NCBI RefSeq assembly: GCF_000024345.1
Contig: NC_013729.1
Span: forward strand, 5,518,001 to 5,582,000
From: Kribbella flavida DSM 17836
GTDB lineage: Bacteria; Actinomycetota; Actinomycetes; Propionibacteriales; Kribbellaceae
Reading direction: 5' to 3'
DNA: 64,000 nucleotides
Shown here: positions 8,439 to 17,755 of the stretch, in pieces
Numbering within the stretch: position 1 is the first letter of the stretch
Layout of the letters: each line of letters opens with the position of its first letter
The notes under the pieces: model-generated
Databases searched by the model: none
Told to the model about the DNA's origin: nothing
Seen by the model: only the letters and a program-made list of their open reading frames with translations
Translations under genes and position numbers: made by a program

Positions 8439-8804
8439 TCAGTCGGTTCCCGTGCGCTGACGCCGGTCGTACAGGGCGTACACCCCGGTGGCGACCAAAC
8501 AGGCCCAAAGGTAGGCGTTGCAGACCACCCGCTCAACGAGCCCGCGATCACCCGCGGGCTCACCAGTGACCAGCTCCCACAGAATCCGGCCGATCACATT
8601 GCCGACGACAAGCAACCCCAGCCGCGCCAAAGTCCACAGAAACCACCGCGGCACCCGCGGCCCGGTGATGGTGTTGATGTCGAACAACCTCCGCACCACC
8701 CCAGCAGCACCACCGACGCCCACCGCCGCCGCAGCCCCACCCTGCTCCACCCGCTCGTCCACCCGCCCAGTCTCACACTTCGAAGGGTCCCGCCCCGTGG
8801 CCAC
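8439..8804 (-). CDS. Small predicted membrane protein, unknown function
   Basis: 121 aa from GTG 8804, or about 107 aa from the GTG at 8762; neither start has a clear ribosome site. Two hydrophobic stretches are visible, WFLWTLARLGLLVVGNVIG and the segment around NAYLWACLVATGVYALY, separated by a charged loop. The tail is basic (YDRRQRTGTD). I recognise no family. It is convergent with the HIT-like gene and divergent from the esterase. The composition and membrane pattern are better than a chance frame, but evidence for expression is lacking. Confidence 0.45.
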   Translation of the reverse strand: MATGRDPSKCETGRVDERVEQGGAAAAVGVGGAAGVVRRLFDINTITGPRVPRWFLWTLARLGLLVVGNVIGRILWELVTGEPAGDRGLVERVVCNAYLWACLVATGVYALYDRRQRTGTD

Positions 8805-8830
8805 GTGTAGTGCCGGGTACCTGAGCGAGC

Positions 8831-9769
8831 ATGGCTCTTCATCCGCAGGCTGCCGCGTTTCTTGACCGGCAGCGGCGAGCTGGTGTCCGAGCGTCGCATC
8901 AGCTGACCGTTGCGCAGGCTCGTGTGCAAGCCGAGTCAGTTGACGATCCTGCTCGTGAGTCGGTGGCTCGGGTCATCGATGTGCTTGTACCCGGACCGGA
9001 CGGCGACGTACCGGCCCGCGTCTACAGTCCGGTCTGCCCGGTCGGTGTGGTGCTGTATCTCCACGGTGGGGGCCATGTGACCGGCACTGTGGACAGCTAT
9101 GACGGGCTGACCCGTCGCCTGGCCAACCGGGTGCCGGCCACCTTGGTCGCGGTGGACTATCGCCGAGCACCTGAATACCGCTGTCCGGTGGCGGTCGACG
9201 ATGCCGAGGCTGTGTATCGGTGGTTGCTGCCACGAGCCGCGGAGTTGGCTCCGGCCGGCGCCGGACGGGTGGCGATAGCCGGTGACAGCGCTGGAGGCAA
9301 CAACGCCGCAGTCCTGTGCCGTCGTCTGCGCGATGCCGGAGCGCCGTTACCGGTACTGCAGGTGCTCGCCTACCCGCCCGTCGACGCGGTCGCTTACCGC
9401 GATCAAGATGCTTACCCCAGCTATCGCGAGTGCGGAGAGGGCTTCGGGCTGGTCTACGAGGACGGGTTGTCCTACTGGGACCACTACCTCGGTCCTGACG
9501 GCGACCCGTTCTCGCCGGATGCTTCTCCACTCCGGGCCCCGTCGTTGGCCGGCCTCCCTCCGGCCTATGTCCTCACCGTCGAGTACGACGTGCTGCGTGA
9601 TGAGGGACAGGCCTACGCCGAGCACCTGCAAGCCGCGGACGTGCCGACAGTGCACCGACGCTGGAACGGGCATCTTCACGGTTTTCTCGGGAACCCCGGC
9701 GCGTTCGACGACGCCGATACCGCGCTCGACGAGATTGCCCAGGCGCTCCGTACGAGGCTGGCTGCCTGA
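8831..9769 (+). CDS. Alpha/beta hydrolase, hormone-sensitive-lipase (HSL) family esterase
   Basis: 312 aa. The HSL oxyanion motif HGGGHVTG and the nucleophile elbow GDSAGGN are both intact; the acid is probably in EYDVLRDEG and the histidine in GHLHGF near the C-terminus. This is a carboxylesterase acting on short acyl esters, likely cytoplasmic as no signal peptide is seen. Codon use differs from its neighbours: third positions carry many T and A (for example CTT, GCT, CGT, GAT runs), unlike the near-saturated G/C third positions around it. This suggests relatively recent acquisition. The natural substrate is unknown. Confidence 0.88.
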   Translation: MALHPQAAAFLDRQRRAGVRASHQLTVAQARVQAESVDDPARESVARVIDVLVPGPDGDVPARVYSPVCPVGVVLYLHGGGHVTGTVDSYDGLTRRLANRVPATLVAVDYRRAPEYRCPVAVDDAEAVYRWLLPRAAELAPAGAGRVAIAGDSAGGNNAAVLCRRLRDAGAPLPVLQVLAYPPVDAVAYRDQDAYPSYRECGEGFGLVYEDGLSYWDHYLGPDGDPFSPDASPLRAPSLAGLPPAYVLTVEYDVLRDEGQAYAEHLQAADVPTVHRRWNGHLHGFLGNPGAFDDADTALDEIAQALRTRLAA

Positions 9770-9813
9770 CGTCGGCAGCTGACGCAGCGACGGTGTGTTC
9801 GGGGTTGAAGTGG

Positions 9814-10515
9814 TCAGGTGGTTCTGCGCGGGGCGGAGTGGGAGTCGATGAAGTAGGCGTGGCGTTCCGCGAGCAGGCGGCGGGCCATCGGCAGGTCGGG
9901 GGTGTCGGCGTCGGTGCGGAGGTGGAAGGGTGGTGGGAAGTAGCAGTCGCCGACCAGCATGACGTCGGAGTCGGGGTCCACGGCGACGAGCGAGTCCGGG
10001 GCGTGGTTGCCGCCGACGAAGCGGAGTACGACGCCGGTCGGCAGCGTGAGGGTGTCGGTGAACGTGCGGTGCGGCAGGACGATCCGGAGTTCGCCGAAGT
10101 CCGGTACGGCGAGGGCGCGGGCGCGGAAGCTAGGCCCGAGTTTCGGGTTCTCGGTGACCTGGTCGCGGAGGTACTGATGGCTCCACGGCCGGTCGGCCTC
10201 GGCAGCGAGCAGGGCGGTCGCGGACGCGTGGGCGATCACCTCGACGTCCGCCCAGGCGCAGGCGCCCCAGGTGTGGTCCCAGTGGTGATGGGTGTAGACG
10301 AGCCAGCGCGGTGCGGGCAGTCCCGCGGCGGCGATGGCCCGCCGGACCTCGCGGGCGTGCGCCGGGCTGTTGCCGGCGTCGATCAGCACGCTGCCCCGCT
10401 CGTCCGCGATCACCGCGACCGAGGCGCCGATCGCGTCCGGGTCCGGGTCGTGCGGATACAACCAGACGCGCCCGGCCACGTGCTCGAGCCCCCGGTCGCC
10501 GGTGTTCTCACCCAT
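9814..10515 (-). CDS. MBL-fold metallo-hydrolase
   Basis: 233 aa from ATG 10515. The metallo-beta-lactamase signature THHHWDH is complete, preceded by VLIDAGNSPAH, with the later metal ligands expected in GGNHAPDS and VGDCYF. This resembles small glyoxalase II/QuiP-like MBL hydrolases rather than true beta-lactamases. A second ATG at 10536 would overlap the divergent P1 peptidase start at 10535. The two genes are therefore back to back with almost no spacer, so their promoters must lie inside each other's coding region, or a leaderless start is used. Confidence 0.82.
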   Translation of the reverse strand: MGENTGDRGLEHVAGRVWLYPHDPDPDAIGASVAVIADERGSVLIDAGNSPAHAREVRRAIAAAGLPAPRWLVYTHHHWDHTWGACAWADVEVIAHASATALLAAEADRPWSHQYLRDQVTENPKLGPSFRARALAVPDFGELRIVLPHRTFTDTLTLPTGVVLRFVGGNHAPDSLVAVDPDSDVMLVGDCYFPPPFHLRTDADTPDLPMARRLLAERHAYFIDSHSAPRRTT

Positions 10516-10534
10516 CTGGCCGACGATAGTCGGC

Positions 10535-11590
10535 ATGCAGCTCAGAGCGCGCGACCTGGGGGTCGTCCCCGGCACCCTGCCCACCGGTCCGTTGAACGCG
10601 ATCACCGACGTTCCCGGCGTCCTGGTCGGCCACACCACCCTCGACGACGGCGCCGACCTGCACACCGGAGTCACCGCGATCGTCCCGACGCCGTCCGCAG
10701 GAGCCGGCACCTCAGCAACTGCGTGGTCGCCGCAGACGGCGCTGCCGGCAGCGGTTGCGGTGGGCAACGGATACGGGAAGCTGGTCGGCTCCACCCAGGT
10801 GGACGAGCTGGGGCGGCTGGAGACGCCGATCCTGCTGACCGGCACGTTGTCGGTGTTCCGCGCGGCTGACGCACTGCTGACCTACCTGCTCGACCGCGAC
10901 TCGGCGGCGACCAGCCTGAACCCGGTCGTCGGCGAGACCAACGACGGCTACCTGTCCGACATCCGCCGTCGCCCGATCACCGAGCAGCACGTCCTCGACG
11001 CCCTCACCACCGCCTCATCCGGGCTCCCGGCCGAGGGCTGCGTCGGCGCCGGCACCGGAACCGCCGCCCTGGGCTTCAAAGCCGGCATCGGCACGTCGTC
11101 CCGCCGAGTGCCGACCCGCACATCCGGAACCGCCCCCGCGAGCGGCACGGTTGGTGCCCTGGTGCAGTCCAACTTCTCCGGCCTGCTCCGAGTCCTCGGT
11201 ACGCCGATCCCCGCCCCACCCTCGCCGTCCGAGCCCACCGGCAACTCCTGCATGATCGTGCTCGCCACCGACCTCCCGCTCGACGCACGCCAGCTCGGCC
11301 GGATCGCCCGGCGCGCGATCTTCGCGCTCGGCCTGATCGGCTCCGACTATGCCCCCGGCAGCGGCGACTACGCCATCGCCTTCAGCACCACACCCTCAGC
11401 CCCCGAGCCGTTCCTCGAAGGCAACCTCCGGCCCGTCTTCCAAGCGACCCTCGACGCCGTCGAGGAGGCCCTGCTCAACTCGCTCGTCACCGCCCGCACC
11501 ACCACCGGATTCCGCGGCCGCACCCGGTACGCCGTACCGCACGAGCTGGTCGCCGCGGCCGGCCTCACGGCGCGGACGGCCCGGGCTTGA
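10535..11590 (+). CDS. P1-family aminopeptidase (DmpA/BapA-like, Ntn-type)
   Basis: 351 aa. The N-terminus carries NAITDVPGVLVGH, typical of the family; the centre holds VGAGTG...GFKAGIG, and the autoprocessing site is NSCMIVLATDLPLDARQL. In DmpA the precursor cleaves itself before this Ser, exposing it as N-terminal nucleophile; here it is preceded by Asn rather than the Gly of DmpA. These enzymes release N-terminal D- or L-residues or beta-peptides. The ATG start is directly divergent to the MBL gene. Both subunit regions look intact, so it is probably active. The physiological peptide substrate is not known. Confidence 0.88.
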   Translation: MQLRARDLGVVPGTLPTGPLNAITDVPGVLVGHTTLDDGADLHTGVTAIVPTPSAGAGTSATAWSPQTALPAAVAVGNGYGKLVGSTQVDELGRLETPILLTGTLSVFRAADALLTYLLDRDSAATSLNPVVGETNDGYLSDIRRRPITEQHVLDALTTASSGLPAEGCVGAGTGTAALGFKAGIGTSSRRVPTRTSGTAPASGTVGALVQSNFSGLLRVLGTPIPAPPSPSEPTGNSCMIVLATDLPLDARQLGRIARRAIFALGLIGSDYAPGSGDYAIAFSTTPSAPEPFLEGNLRPVFQATLDAVEEALLNSLVTARTTTGFRGRTRYAVPHELVAAAGLTARTARA

Positions 11591-11810
11591 CGTCCTCCGA
11601 CGGTGTCGCGTGGGGCACCTGTCGCAGGGTGAGCCCGGACCTCCGCTCCCGCCGCTGGATCGGTGACGGCGGCGCGCACCGAGGCGAACTCCTGCTCGTG
11701 GTGGGATCTGCTGTGCTGCGGCAGGTCGCTCCGCCGATGGCGTCACCTCTTTCGAGCGGAACGGGCCCGGCCGCCGTTGTCACACGCCGCCGGAACCCGT
11801 CCCGCGGCGT

Positions 11811-14800
11811 TCATCGCGTGCTCAGCCGGTAGGCATGGATCACTGTCTGCTCGGCTTTGGTTCCCTCCGAGTCGGTCGCCGTCGCCCGCAGCGACACGTA
11901 GCCGGCCCGCTGCGGATGCTCGATCACTGCGGTCTGCCCGTTCAGCCTGGCCGCTCGCCAGGTCGCGCCGTCGTCGTAGGAGACCTCGACCTTCAGCGAG
12001 GTCAACGTTCCGCGCGCAGCTCCGTGCTGCACCTGCAGGTGGACCGGTACGGCGTACAACCCTCCGGCCGGCGCCTCGTTCCGATCGTTCAGCTTCGGCG
12101 CGAACCGGATCAGCGTCAACGGCAGCGGGGTGCTTTCGGTCGTGCTGCCCGACCGGAAGGTCCAGGCAGCGGACTGACGGGTGCTGAACGGCGAGTTGCC
12201 GCGAACCGCCTCGGTCTCCAGCCGGTACGTCGCCTGCCCGGCCGGTACTTCGGTGGCCAGGAAACCGGCCGACGCGGACGAGGCGACCTGGACGCCGTCG
12301 CGCAGCAGTCTGGTGGTGGCGGAACCGACGGCCGCATCACCGACGTGGCCGAGGTTCTGGCCGGAGTACGGCATCAGGCTGACGAGCATCGCGTCCCGTG
12401 TCCGGCACGAGCAGCGCAGGGGATCCTGCGCGGGCATGAACGGCCCGACGTTCCATCGCTCTGTGCCTGCCCACCCCGCCTTGGCGAAGACTCGGGGAAC
12501 GACTGCCCTGTGCTGAGCGACCGCCTCGCCCGTCTCCCGGTCGGCCCACTGGTCGACGGTGGCGGAAAACTCGAAGCCTGGTGAGTAGCGCTCGACGATC
12601 GTTCCGGGCGTCGTGATCGCTGCAATTCCGTCCTTCTCGGCAACCCCGCCCGGCATCTGTGCGGCGATCGTGGTCCGTAGCTCGGCGAGATCCTGGTCGC
12701 GGAACCGGCGGTTCAGCGTGGTGGGGACCTTGCCGTCCTCCGACCACTTCAGATGGTACTGGTACGGGCTTCCCGTGTAGCCGCCGTTGCCGTCCAGCTT
12801 GGCGAGAAGGCCTTCCAGGTCGAAGTGGTACTTGCCCGGTGCCGAAGTCCGCGACGGCCGGATCCGGAGGTCCTCGACGATCGGGAACAAGTCGGTGCCC
12901 CCGGCCGAGAATCCGATCGAGTCCTCGCCGGCGTAGGGCGTATCACGCCAACTGGAGATCTGGTGCCCGCCCAGCTCCGCTTCGGGGCGGTCCGTGCCGA
13001 AGCCGATCGGCACGGTGTCGCGCGCGTCCAGAGTCAGCGTCGTGGTGCCGGAGACAGTGGTCTCCGGCTCGATGAAGTAGGCGGCGCTGTAACTGAAAGG
13101 CTGTTCGCTGTTGATCCTGAAGAGGAACGAATCGAAGTAGTACCTGCCTTTCGGCAGCCGTACGGAGGACGTCGCCTCCGGGAAGTGCAGCAAGGCGAAG
13201 CCGGGCCTGTCGACGTTGGCGATCAGGAAGTGGTCCGGCCGAGCGGGGCGGCCGTCCCAGTCCACCGTCTTGACCGTCACGTCGTAGCTTTCCACCTCGC
13301 GATAGAGAGCGACGGTGATCCGCACCCGCGTGGTGCCGGCGCTGGCGACCAGTGCCCCTTTGTAGGTCCCGTCCGGCCCATCGACCGCGGGATGGGCGAT
13401 CAGACCGGCCGAGGCCGATCCGTGCGCCGGTACGGTCAGATTTTTCGCTGTCACCGTGAACATCCCGGCGGGAGCTGGTTCGCCCCCGGGGGCTTCGACG
13501 TCGTCGGCGGACAGGGTCAGGGTGACCGGCTGGTCACTGTCGTTGTGATAGGTCACCGTACGGGTGATCGGCTGGTCGTCGTGGTGCGGCCACTGCGCCG
13601 TGCCCAGGTTCAGGCTACCGATGGCCGGCCGAACCTGCTGAGTCGTCGCTCGTGCGACATCGACCCGGCCCGAGCCCTGCTGGTAGACGGTGAGGGCTTG
13701 GTTGGGCTCGGCTGTGCCCATCAGTGCGGCTTTCAGCCGGCCGGCGGTCCAGTCGGGGTGCTGCCCGGCCAGGATCGCGGCGGCGCCCGCGACGTGCGGG
13801 GTTGCCATCGAGGTTCCGCTCAACCGGGAGTAGCCGGCGCCGACCGGTTCACCGACGGTCGCGTGCTGAGCCCGGGCGGCGACGATGCCGACGCCAGGAG
13901 CCGTCAGGTCGGGCTTGATCGCCCCGTCGCCGACGCGCGGACCCCGGGACGAGAACTCGGCCAGGTGGTCGGAGCTGTCCACCGCCCCGACGGCCAGGGC
14001 GGCATCGGCCGAGGCCGGGCTGCCGACGGTCTGGCTGCCTGGTCCGTCGTTGCCGGCAGCGACGACGAACAACGCGCCGGACTCGGCCGTGAGCCGGTCG
14101 ACCGCCTGTTCCAGCGGCGTGGTCCCGTCGCCCGGGTCGCTGGAGCCGAGGCTGAGGTTCACCACGTCCGCGCCCTGCGCGACGGCCCATTCCATGCCCG
14201 CCAGCACCCCGGACTCCGAGCCCGTACCGTCATCGCCCAGCACCTTGCCGTTGAGCAGTTGGGTATCGGGCGCGACGCCGCGGTGGTTGCCGCCGGAGGC
14301 CGCGCCACTGCCCGTGATGATCGAGGCGACATGGGTTCCGTGGCCGGAACGGTCGTCGGTGCCGGACTCGCTGCCGGTGAAGTCCTGCTCCTGCACGACG
14401 GCGTCCGACAGATCGGCGTGCCCGGTGTCGATGCCGGTGTCGAGCACGGCGACCTTGGTGCCGGCCCCGGTGTGTCCGGCCTGCCAGGCGGCCGTTGCCC
14501 CTATCTGCGGGACGCTGCGGTCCAGCGTGGCCTCCACCGTGCCGTCCAGCCAGATCTTCTGCACTCCGGTCGCCAGCGTTCTCTTCGCGCTGCCACGTAC
14601 GCTGTTCCAGAACTCCGCCGCCTGGGCCTTCGGCTCGCGCAGTGCCACGGCGCCGACACTGCCGAGGCCGAGTTTGCGCCCGACGGACGTCATGGCCCGA
14701 AGTTTCTCGCTGCTCCCGGCGACGATCAACGGAATGTCACCGCGCGACCGGTCGTCGAAGTCGAGTTCGGCCAGTCTTGTCACGTTGAACAGTCGCCGGT

Positions 14801-15101
14801 CGACCCGTCCCTCGGCCACCAGCGCCGCCGCGTCGTACGGCAGGACGTGGGTGTCAGCACCTTGCTTGGAGATGTGGAACCGCATGCCTGCCCGGCCCGG
14901 CCCACCCCGCACGACGGGCGGTTCGGCGCCCCGCAGCCGGACCTGATCGCCGGAGATCAAGGTGATCGTGGTGTCCGGCCCGCCGTGCCCGGCCGGCGCG
15001 GCCTGCAGATCGGCGGAGCTCGCAGCTGTCCCGGTGATACCGGTCATCGCCACAGCGAGCGCCAGTGCCCCCGCGACCAACCTTCGTCGCCATGTCCTCA
15101 C
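11811..15101 (-). CDS. Large secreted subtilisin-like serine protease (S8)
   Basis: 1096 aa from GTG 15101, chosen because GGCGAGGAGAG sits just upstream; the frame extends 13 codons more without a ribosome site. The N-terminus is a classic Sec signal (Arg-rich start, GALALAVAMT core, cleavage around TAASSA). A propeptide region reaches to about 200. The catalytic triad is Asp221 (VLDTGID), His254 (HGTHVAS) and Ser431 (GTSMATPHVAG), with oxyanion Asn351. About 600 further residues form beta-rich domains, as in the 1100-residue Streptomyces subtilases. It is probably an extracellular degradative protease. The WYL regulator gene lies upstream on the same strand, 89 bp away. Confidence 0.93.
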   Translation of the reverse strand: MRTWRRRLVAGALALAVAMTGITGTAASSADLQAAPAGHGGPDTTITLISGDQVRLRGAEPPVVRGGPGRAGMRFHISKQGADTHVLPYDAAALVAEGRVDRRLFNVTRLAELDFDDRSRGDIPLIVAGSSEKLRAMTSVGRKLGLGSVGAVALREPKAQAAEFWNSVRGSAKRTLATGVQKIWLDGTVEATLDRSVPQIGATAAWQAGHTGAGTKVAVLDTGIDTGHADLSDAVVQEQDFTGSESGTDDRSGHGTHVASIITGSGAASGGNHRGVAPDTQLLNGKVLGDDGTGSESGVLAGMEWAVAQGADVVNLSLGSSDPGDGTTPLEQAVDRLTAESGALFVVAAGNDGPGSQTVGSPASADAALAVGAVDSSDHLAEFSSRGPRVGDGAIKPDLTAPGVGIVAARAQHATVGEPVGAGYSRLSGTSMATPHVAGAAAILAGQHPDWTAGRLKAALMGTAEPNQALTVYQQGSGRVDVARATTQQVRPAIGSLNLGTAQWPHHDDQPITRTVTYHNDSDQPVTLTLSADDVEAPGGEPAPAGMFTVTAKNLTVPAHGSASAGLIAHPAVDGPDGTYKGALVASAGTTRVRITVALYREVESYDVTVKTVDWDGRPARPDHFLIANVDRPGFALLHFPEATSSVRLPKGRYYFDSFLFRINSEQPFSYSAAYFIEPETTVSGTTTLTLDARDTVPIGFGTDRPEAELGGHQISSWRDTPYAGEDSIGFSAGGTDLFPIVEDLRIRPSRTSAPGKYHFDLEGLLAKLDGNGGYTGSPYQYHLKWSEDGKVPTTLNRRFRDQDLAELRTTIAAQMPGGVAEKDGIAAITTPGTIVERYSPGFEFSATVDQWADRETGEAVAQHRAVVPRVFAKAGWAGTERWNVGPFMPAQDPLRCSCRTRDAMLVSLMPYSGQNLGHVGDAAVGSATTRLLRDGVQVASSASAGFLATEVPAGQATYRLETEAVRGNSPFSTRQSAAWTFRSGSTTESTPLPLTLIRFAPKLNDRNEAPAGGLYAVPVHLQVQHGAARGTLTSLKVEVSYDDGATWRAARLNGQTAVIEHPQRAGYVSLRATATDSEGTKAEQTVIHAYRLSTR

Positions 15102-15190
15102 GAACTCTCCTCGCCATCGGTATCTGCAACACCCCGTCACCGACCTACGACGCCGAGCTCACCGGTCATGTCACACGAGAGGCCGGGCCC

Positions 15191-16162
15191 TCACGGCGCG
15201 GGATAGAGCGCAGCCACCGACAACGCCATCCGCCTGATCTCTTCCCGCACTTCCGGCGGCTCGAGCACCTCCAGCTCGGCGCCGAACCGGATGAACTGCG
15301 CCGCCGCGTTGCCGACCGACTCGATCGGCACGGTCGCGACCACGGTCCCGTCCGGGCCCGGTTCGGCGCCCTCGATCGCCTTTTCCAGCAGCGGAAACGA
15401 GAGGTCCTTCAACCGCCGAGCCAACCCGGCCGACACCCGGACCACGGCCTCGCCGGTGAACCGCCGCCGGTCGAACTCGTCCAGGTGCTCCTGCCAGCGC
15501 CGCGCCAGGTCGAAGTCGGCCGGCCGGGTGAACACCGTGCCGGTCATCGTCAGCGCGAGGATGTTCGACACCCGATACGTCCGCACGCCCCCGGATGCGG
15601 CCGCGACGACGTACCAACTGCCGTGCTTCAGCACCAGCCCGTACGGATCGAGGGTCCGCTCCACCTCGCGCGGCTCCTCCCAGCGACGGTAGAGCACGGT
15701 GATCCGCCGATCCTGCAGCACGGCCTCCGCGACCTGCGCCAGGTACGGCGAGTCCTCCGCCTCCCGGTACCACGCGGGCATGTCGAGGTGGAACCGGTTC
15801 TTCAGCCGCCCGGCGCGATCCCGCTGGTCGGGCGCCAACGCCGCCAGCAGCTTCAACTCCACCGCCGAGGTCTCAGCCGTCAGCCCGAGCGCGGCCGCCG
15901 GCCCGGGCATACCCACCAGGAACAGCGCAGCCGCTTCCTGCTCGGTGAGCCCGGTCAGCTTCGTCCGGTACCCGTCCACCAGCCGATAGCCACCCGCCCG
16001 CCCCTGATCGGCGTACACGGGCACTCCCGCCGCGGCCAGCGCCTCGACGTCGCGGTAGATCGTCCGCAGCGAGACCTCCAGCTCCTCCGCCAGCTCACGC
16101 GCCGTCAACTGCCGCCGCGTCTGCAACAGCAGCAAGATCGACAACAACCGGCTGGACCGCAT
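15191..16162 (-). CDS. WYL-domain transcriptional regulator (HTH_11 + WYL)
   Basis: 323 aa from ATG 16162. The N-terminal winged helix (about 1-60, ELEVSLRTIYRDVEALAAAGVPV) is the HTH_11 type, followed by a linker and a WYL domain with DPYGLVLKHGSWYVVA and TYRVSNI. WYL domains sense ligands, in some cases nucleic acid or nucleotides. The gene is divergent from the two-repeat protein at 16224 with 61 bp between starts. In many actinobacteria such regulators control the adjacent divergent gene, so that protein is the first candidate target. I see no clear operator in the short spacer. Confidence 0.9.
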   Translation of the reverse strand: MRSSRLLSILLLLQTRRQLTARELAEELEVSLRTIYRDVEALAAAGVPVYADQGRAGGYRLVDGYRTKLTGLTEQEAAALFLVGMPGPAAALGLTAETSAVELKLLAALAPDQRDRAGRLKNRFHLDMPAWYREAEDSPYLAQVAEAVLQDRRITVLYRRWEEPREVERTLDPYGLVLKHGSWYVVAAASGGVRTYRVSNILALTMTGTVFTRPADFDLARRWQEHLDEFDRRRFTGEAVVRVSAGLARRLKDLSFPLLEKAIEGAEPGPDGTVVATVPIESVGNAAAQFIRFGAELEVLEPPEVREEIRRMALSVAALYPAP

Positions 16163-16223
16163 CCGCCCACAGTATCCGCAAACGCTGCCATGGCCTGTCA
16201 GGTTTCGACGGCAGGCTCGGGGC

Positions 16224-17177
16224 ATGACCGAATGGACCAAAGAGACCGGGGACTTCGACTTCCTCAACGGGCACTTCGACGTCGTGCACCGGCAGTTGCT
16301 CAAGCCGCTCACCGGTAGCGACGAGTGGGAGGAGTACGCCGGCACCTGCAGCGCGCGAACGCACTTCGACGGCGCGATCAGCATCGACGAGATGCAGTTC
16401 CCGACCAAGGGGCACTACGGGATGTCGCTGCGGCTGTTCGACCCGGAGAGCAAGGAGTGGACGATCTACTGGGTGAACAGCAAGACGTACGAGCTGTTCC
16501 CGCCGGTGCGCGGCCGCTGGGAGGGCGGTTCCTGCTGGCTGGTCGGCGAGGACGAGCACGAGGGCCGGCCGATCCTCGCGAGCTACCGGTGGTCCGACGT
16601 CACCGACACCACCGCGCACTGGGAACAATCGTTCTCGGTGGACGGCGGTGAGACGTGGGAGCTCAACTGGACGATGGACTTCACCCGCCGCGACACCGAG
16701 CCGCCGCCGGTGGACGCGCCGAAGGTGACCGGCGACTTCGACTTCCTGCCGGGCGCGTGGGACCTGCACAACCGCCGGCGCAAGCCGGCCCTCGGCGATC
16801 CGGCCGAGTGGTACGAGTTCGAGTCGACGATGAAGGTGTGGAGCTACTTCGACGGCGCGGTCAGCTTCGACGAGGGCTGGTTCCCCTCGCTGGGCTTCCG
16901 CGGCGCCACCTTCCGGCTCTACACCCCGGACTCCGGCACCTGGTCGATCTACTGGATCAACAGCCGGCGCGGCAGGCTCGAGCCCCCGGTGGTCGGCTCG
17001 TTCAGCAACGGCGTCGGCGTGTTCGAGGGCGCGGACGTCTGGGAGGACCAGCCGATCGACGTCCGCTTCACCTGGACGCCCGGCGACCGGCAGGCGTCGT
17101 GGGAGCAGTCCTTCTCTCCCGACGGCGGCGCGACCTGGGTGCCCAACTGGCAGATGACCCACACCCGCACGAGCTGA
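16224..17177 (+). CDS. Two-repeat calycin-like protein (DUF1579-type), unknown function
   Basis: 317 aa made of two tandem homologous units, about residues 9-155 and 168-316. Each unit starts with GDFDFL, continues with a HFDGA/YFDGA-(I/V)SxDE segment, then a WTIYWVNS / WSIYWINS strand, and ends with the pattern WEQSFSxDGGxTWxxNWxM. The strand-rich, Trp-rich character suggests a lipocalin/calycin-like barrel. There is no signal peptide. The duplication is clear by eye and old, with roughly one third identity between units. It is divergent from the WYL regulator, the likely controller. A lipid- or heme-like small-molecule carrier is one guess; nothing in the sequence proves it. Confidence 0.8.
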   Translation: MTEWTKETGDFDFLNGHFDVVHRQLLKPLTGSDEWEEYAGTCSARTHFDGAISIDEMQFPTKGHYGMSLRLFDPESKEWTIYWVNSKTYELFPPVRGRWEGGSCWLVGEDEHEGRPILASYRWSDVTDTTAHWEQSFSVDGGETWELNWTMDFTRRDTEPPPVDAPKVTGDFDFLPGAWDLHNRRRKPALGDPAEWYEFESTMKVWSYFDGAVSFDEGWFPSLGFRGATFRLYTPDSGTWSIYWINSRRGRLEPPVVGSFSNGVGVFEGADVWEDQPIDVRFTWTPGDRQASWEQSFSPDGGATWVPNWQMTHTRTS

Positions 17178-17223
17178 TCGACAGCAGACTGCGAGTGATC
17201 TGAGAGGCGTCCCCGGCACCGTG

Positions 17224-17257
17224 GGAACCGGCCGATCTGCTCCGGTCGGCCGGTTCC
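17224..17257 (+). terminator. 12-bp stem-loop between the two-repeat protein and the I36-type gene
   Basis: A perfect stem GGAACCGGCCGA / TCGGCCGGTTCC with a 10-nt loop lies 46 bp after the upstream stop and just before the GGGAGGA ribosome site of the next gene. There is no T tract, so it could be a terminator for the upstream gene or a 5'-UTR hairpin of the secreted protein. Confidence 0.55.
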
Positions 17258-17272
17258 TACTCGGGAGGACTC

Positions 17273-17755
17273 ATGAAGATCTTCAGCTCACGCCTCGGCC
17301 GGCTGGCAGCCGCCGGTGTACTCGCCGCGAGCAGCCTCGCCCTGACCACCGGTCCGGCCACCGCCGCGGCGCCGCCTGAGCCCGCCACCGCACGGTCCAG
17401 CACCGCACAGCCCAGCACCGCACCGGCCGTCGCCGACTCCGGTGTCACCCGGGCCGCCGGCGGGTACGAGCGCTGCCCCGACGGCTACATCTGCCTGTTC
17501 CAGTGGCGCAACGGCACCGGCCCGATGGCATGGTTCAAGTACCAGTCACCAGACCTCCGCCAGCAGGGCATGAACGACACCGTCAGCTCGGTCTGGAACC
17601 GCACGCCGTGCCAGTGGGTGATGTTCGAAGGCCTCAACTACACCGGCTGGCACGAGTACTTCTTCATCAACGAGGGCTACGTGACCTGGCCCGGCGGGCA
17701 CTGGAGCGGCGTCGAGGACAACGTCAGCTCCTTGCGCATCTCGTTCTGCCCGTAG
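17273..17755 (+). CDS. Secreted peptidase-inhibitor family I36-like protein
   Basis: 160 aa. The ribosome site GGGAGGA lies 6 nt before the ATG. A clear Sec signal (MKIFSSRLGRLAAAGVLAAS) ends near ATAAAPP and is followed by an Ala/Ser/Thr/Pro-rich linker. The mature domain has four Cys (RCPDGYICLF, TPCQW and a C-terminal FCP) and the aromatic pattern GLNYTGWHEYF. This is the layout of the I36 (SMI metalloprotease inhibitor) and beta/gamma-crystallin-like secreted proteins of actinobacteria. It may inhibit a secreted protease; the neighbouring subtilase is a serine enzyme, so pairing with it is only a thought. Confidence 0.75.
   Translation: MKIFSSRLGRLAAAGVLAASSLALTTGPATAAAPPEPATARSSTAQPSTAPAVADSGVTRAAGGYERCPDGYICLFQWRNGTGPMAWFKYQSPDLRQQGMNDTVSSVWNRTPCQWVMFEGLNYTGWHEYFFINEGYVTWPGGHWSGVEDNVSSLRISFCP

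Noticed and set aside
12753-15206. Very long plus-strand open frame opposite the subtilase gene
   Set aside because: It is an antisense shadow of a high-GC gene: Arg/Asp/Val/Gly-rich, no domain, no ribosome site, and the minus-strand subtilase has a full triad and signal peptide.
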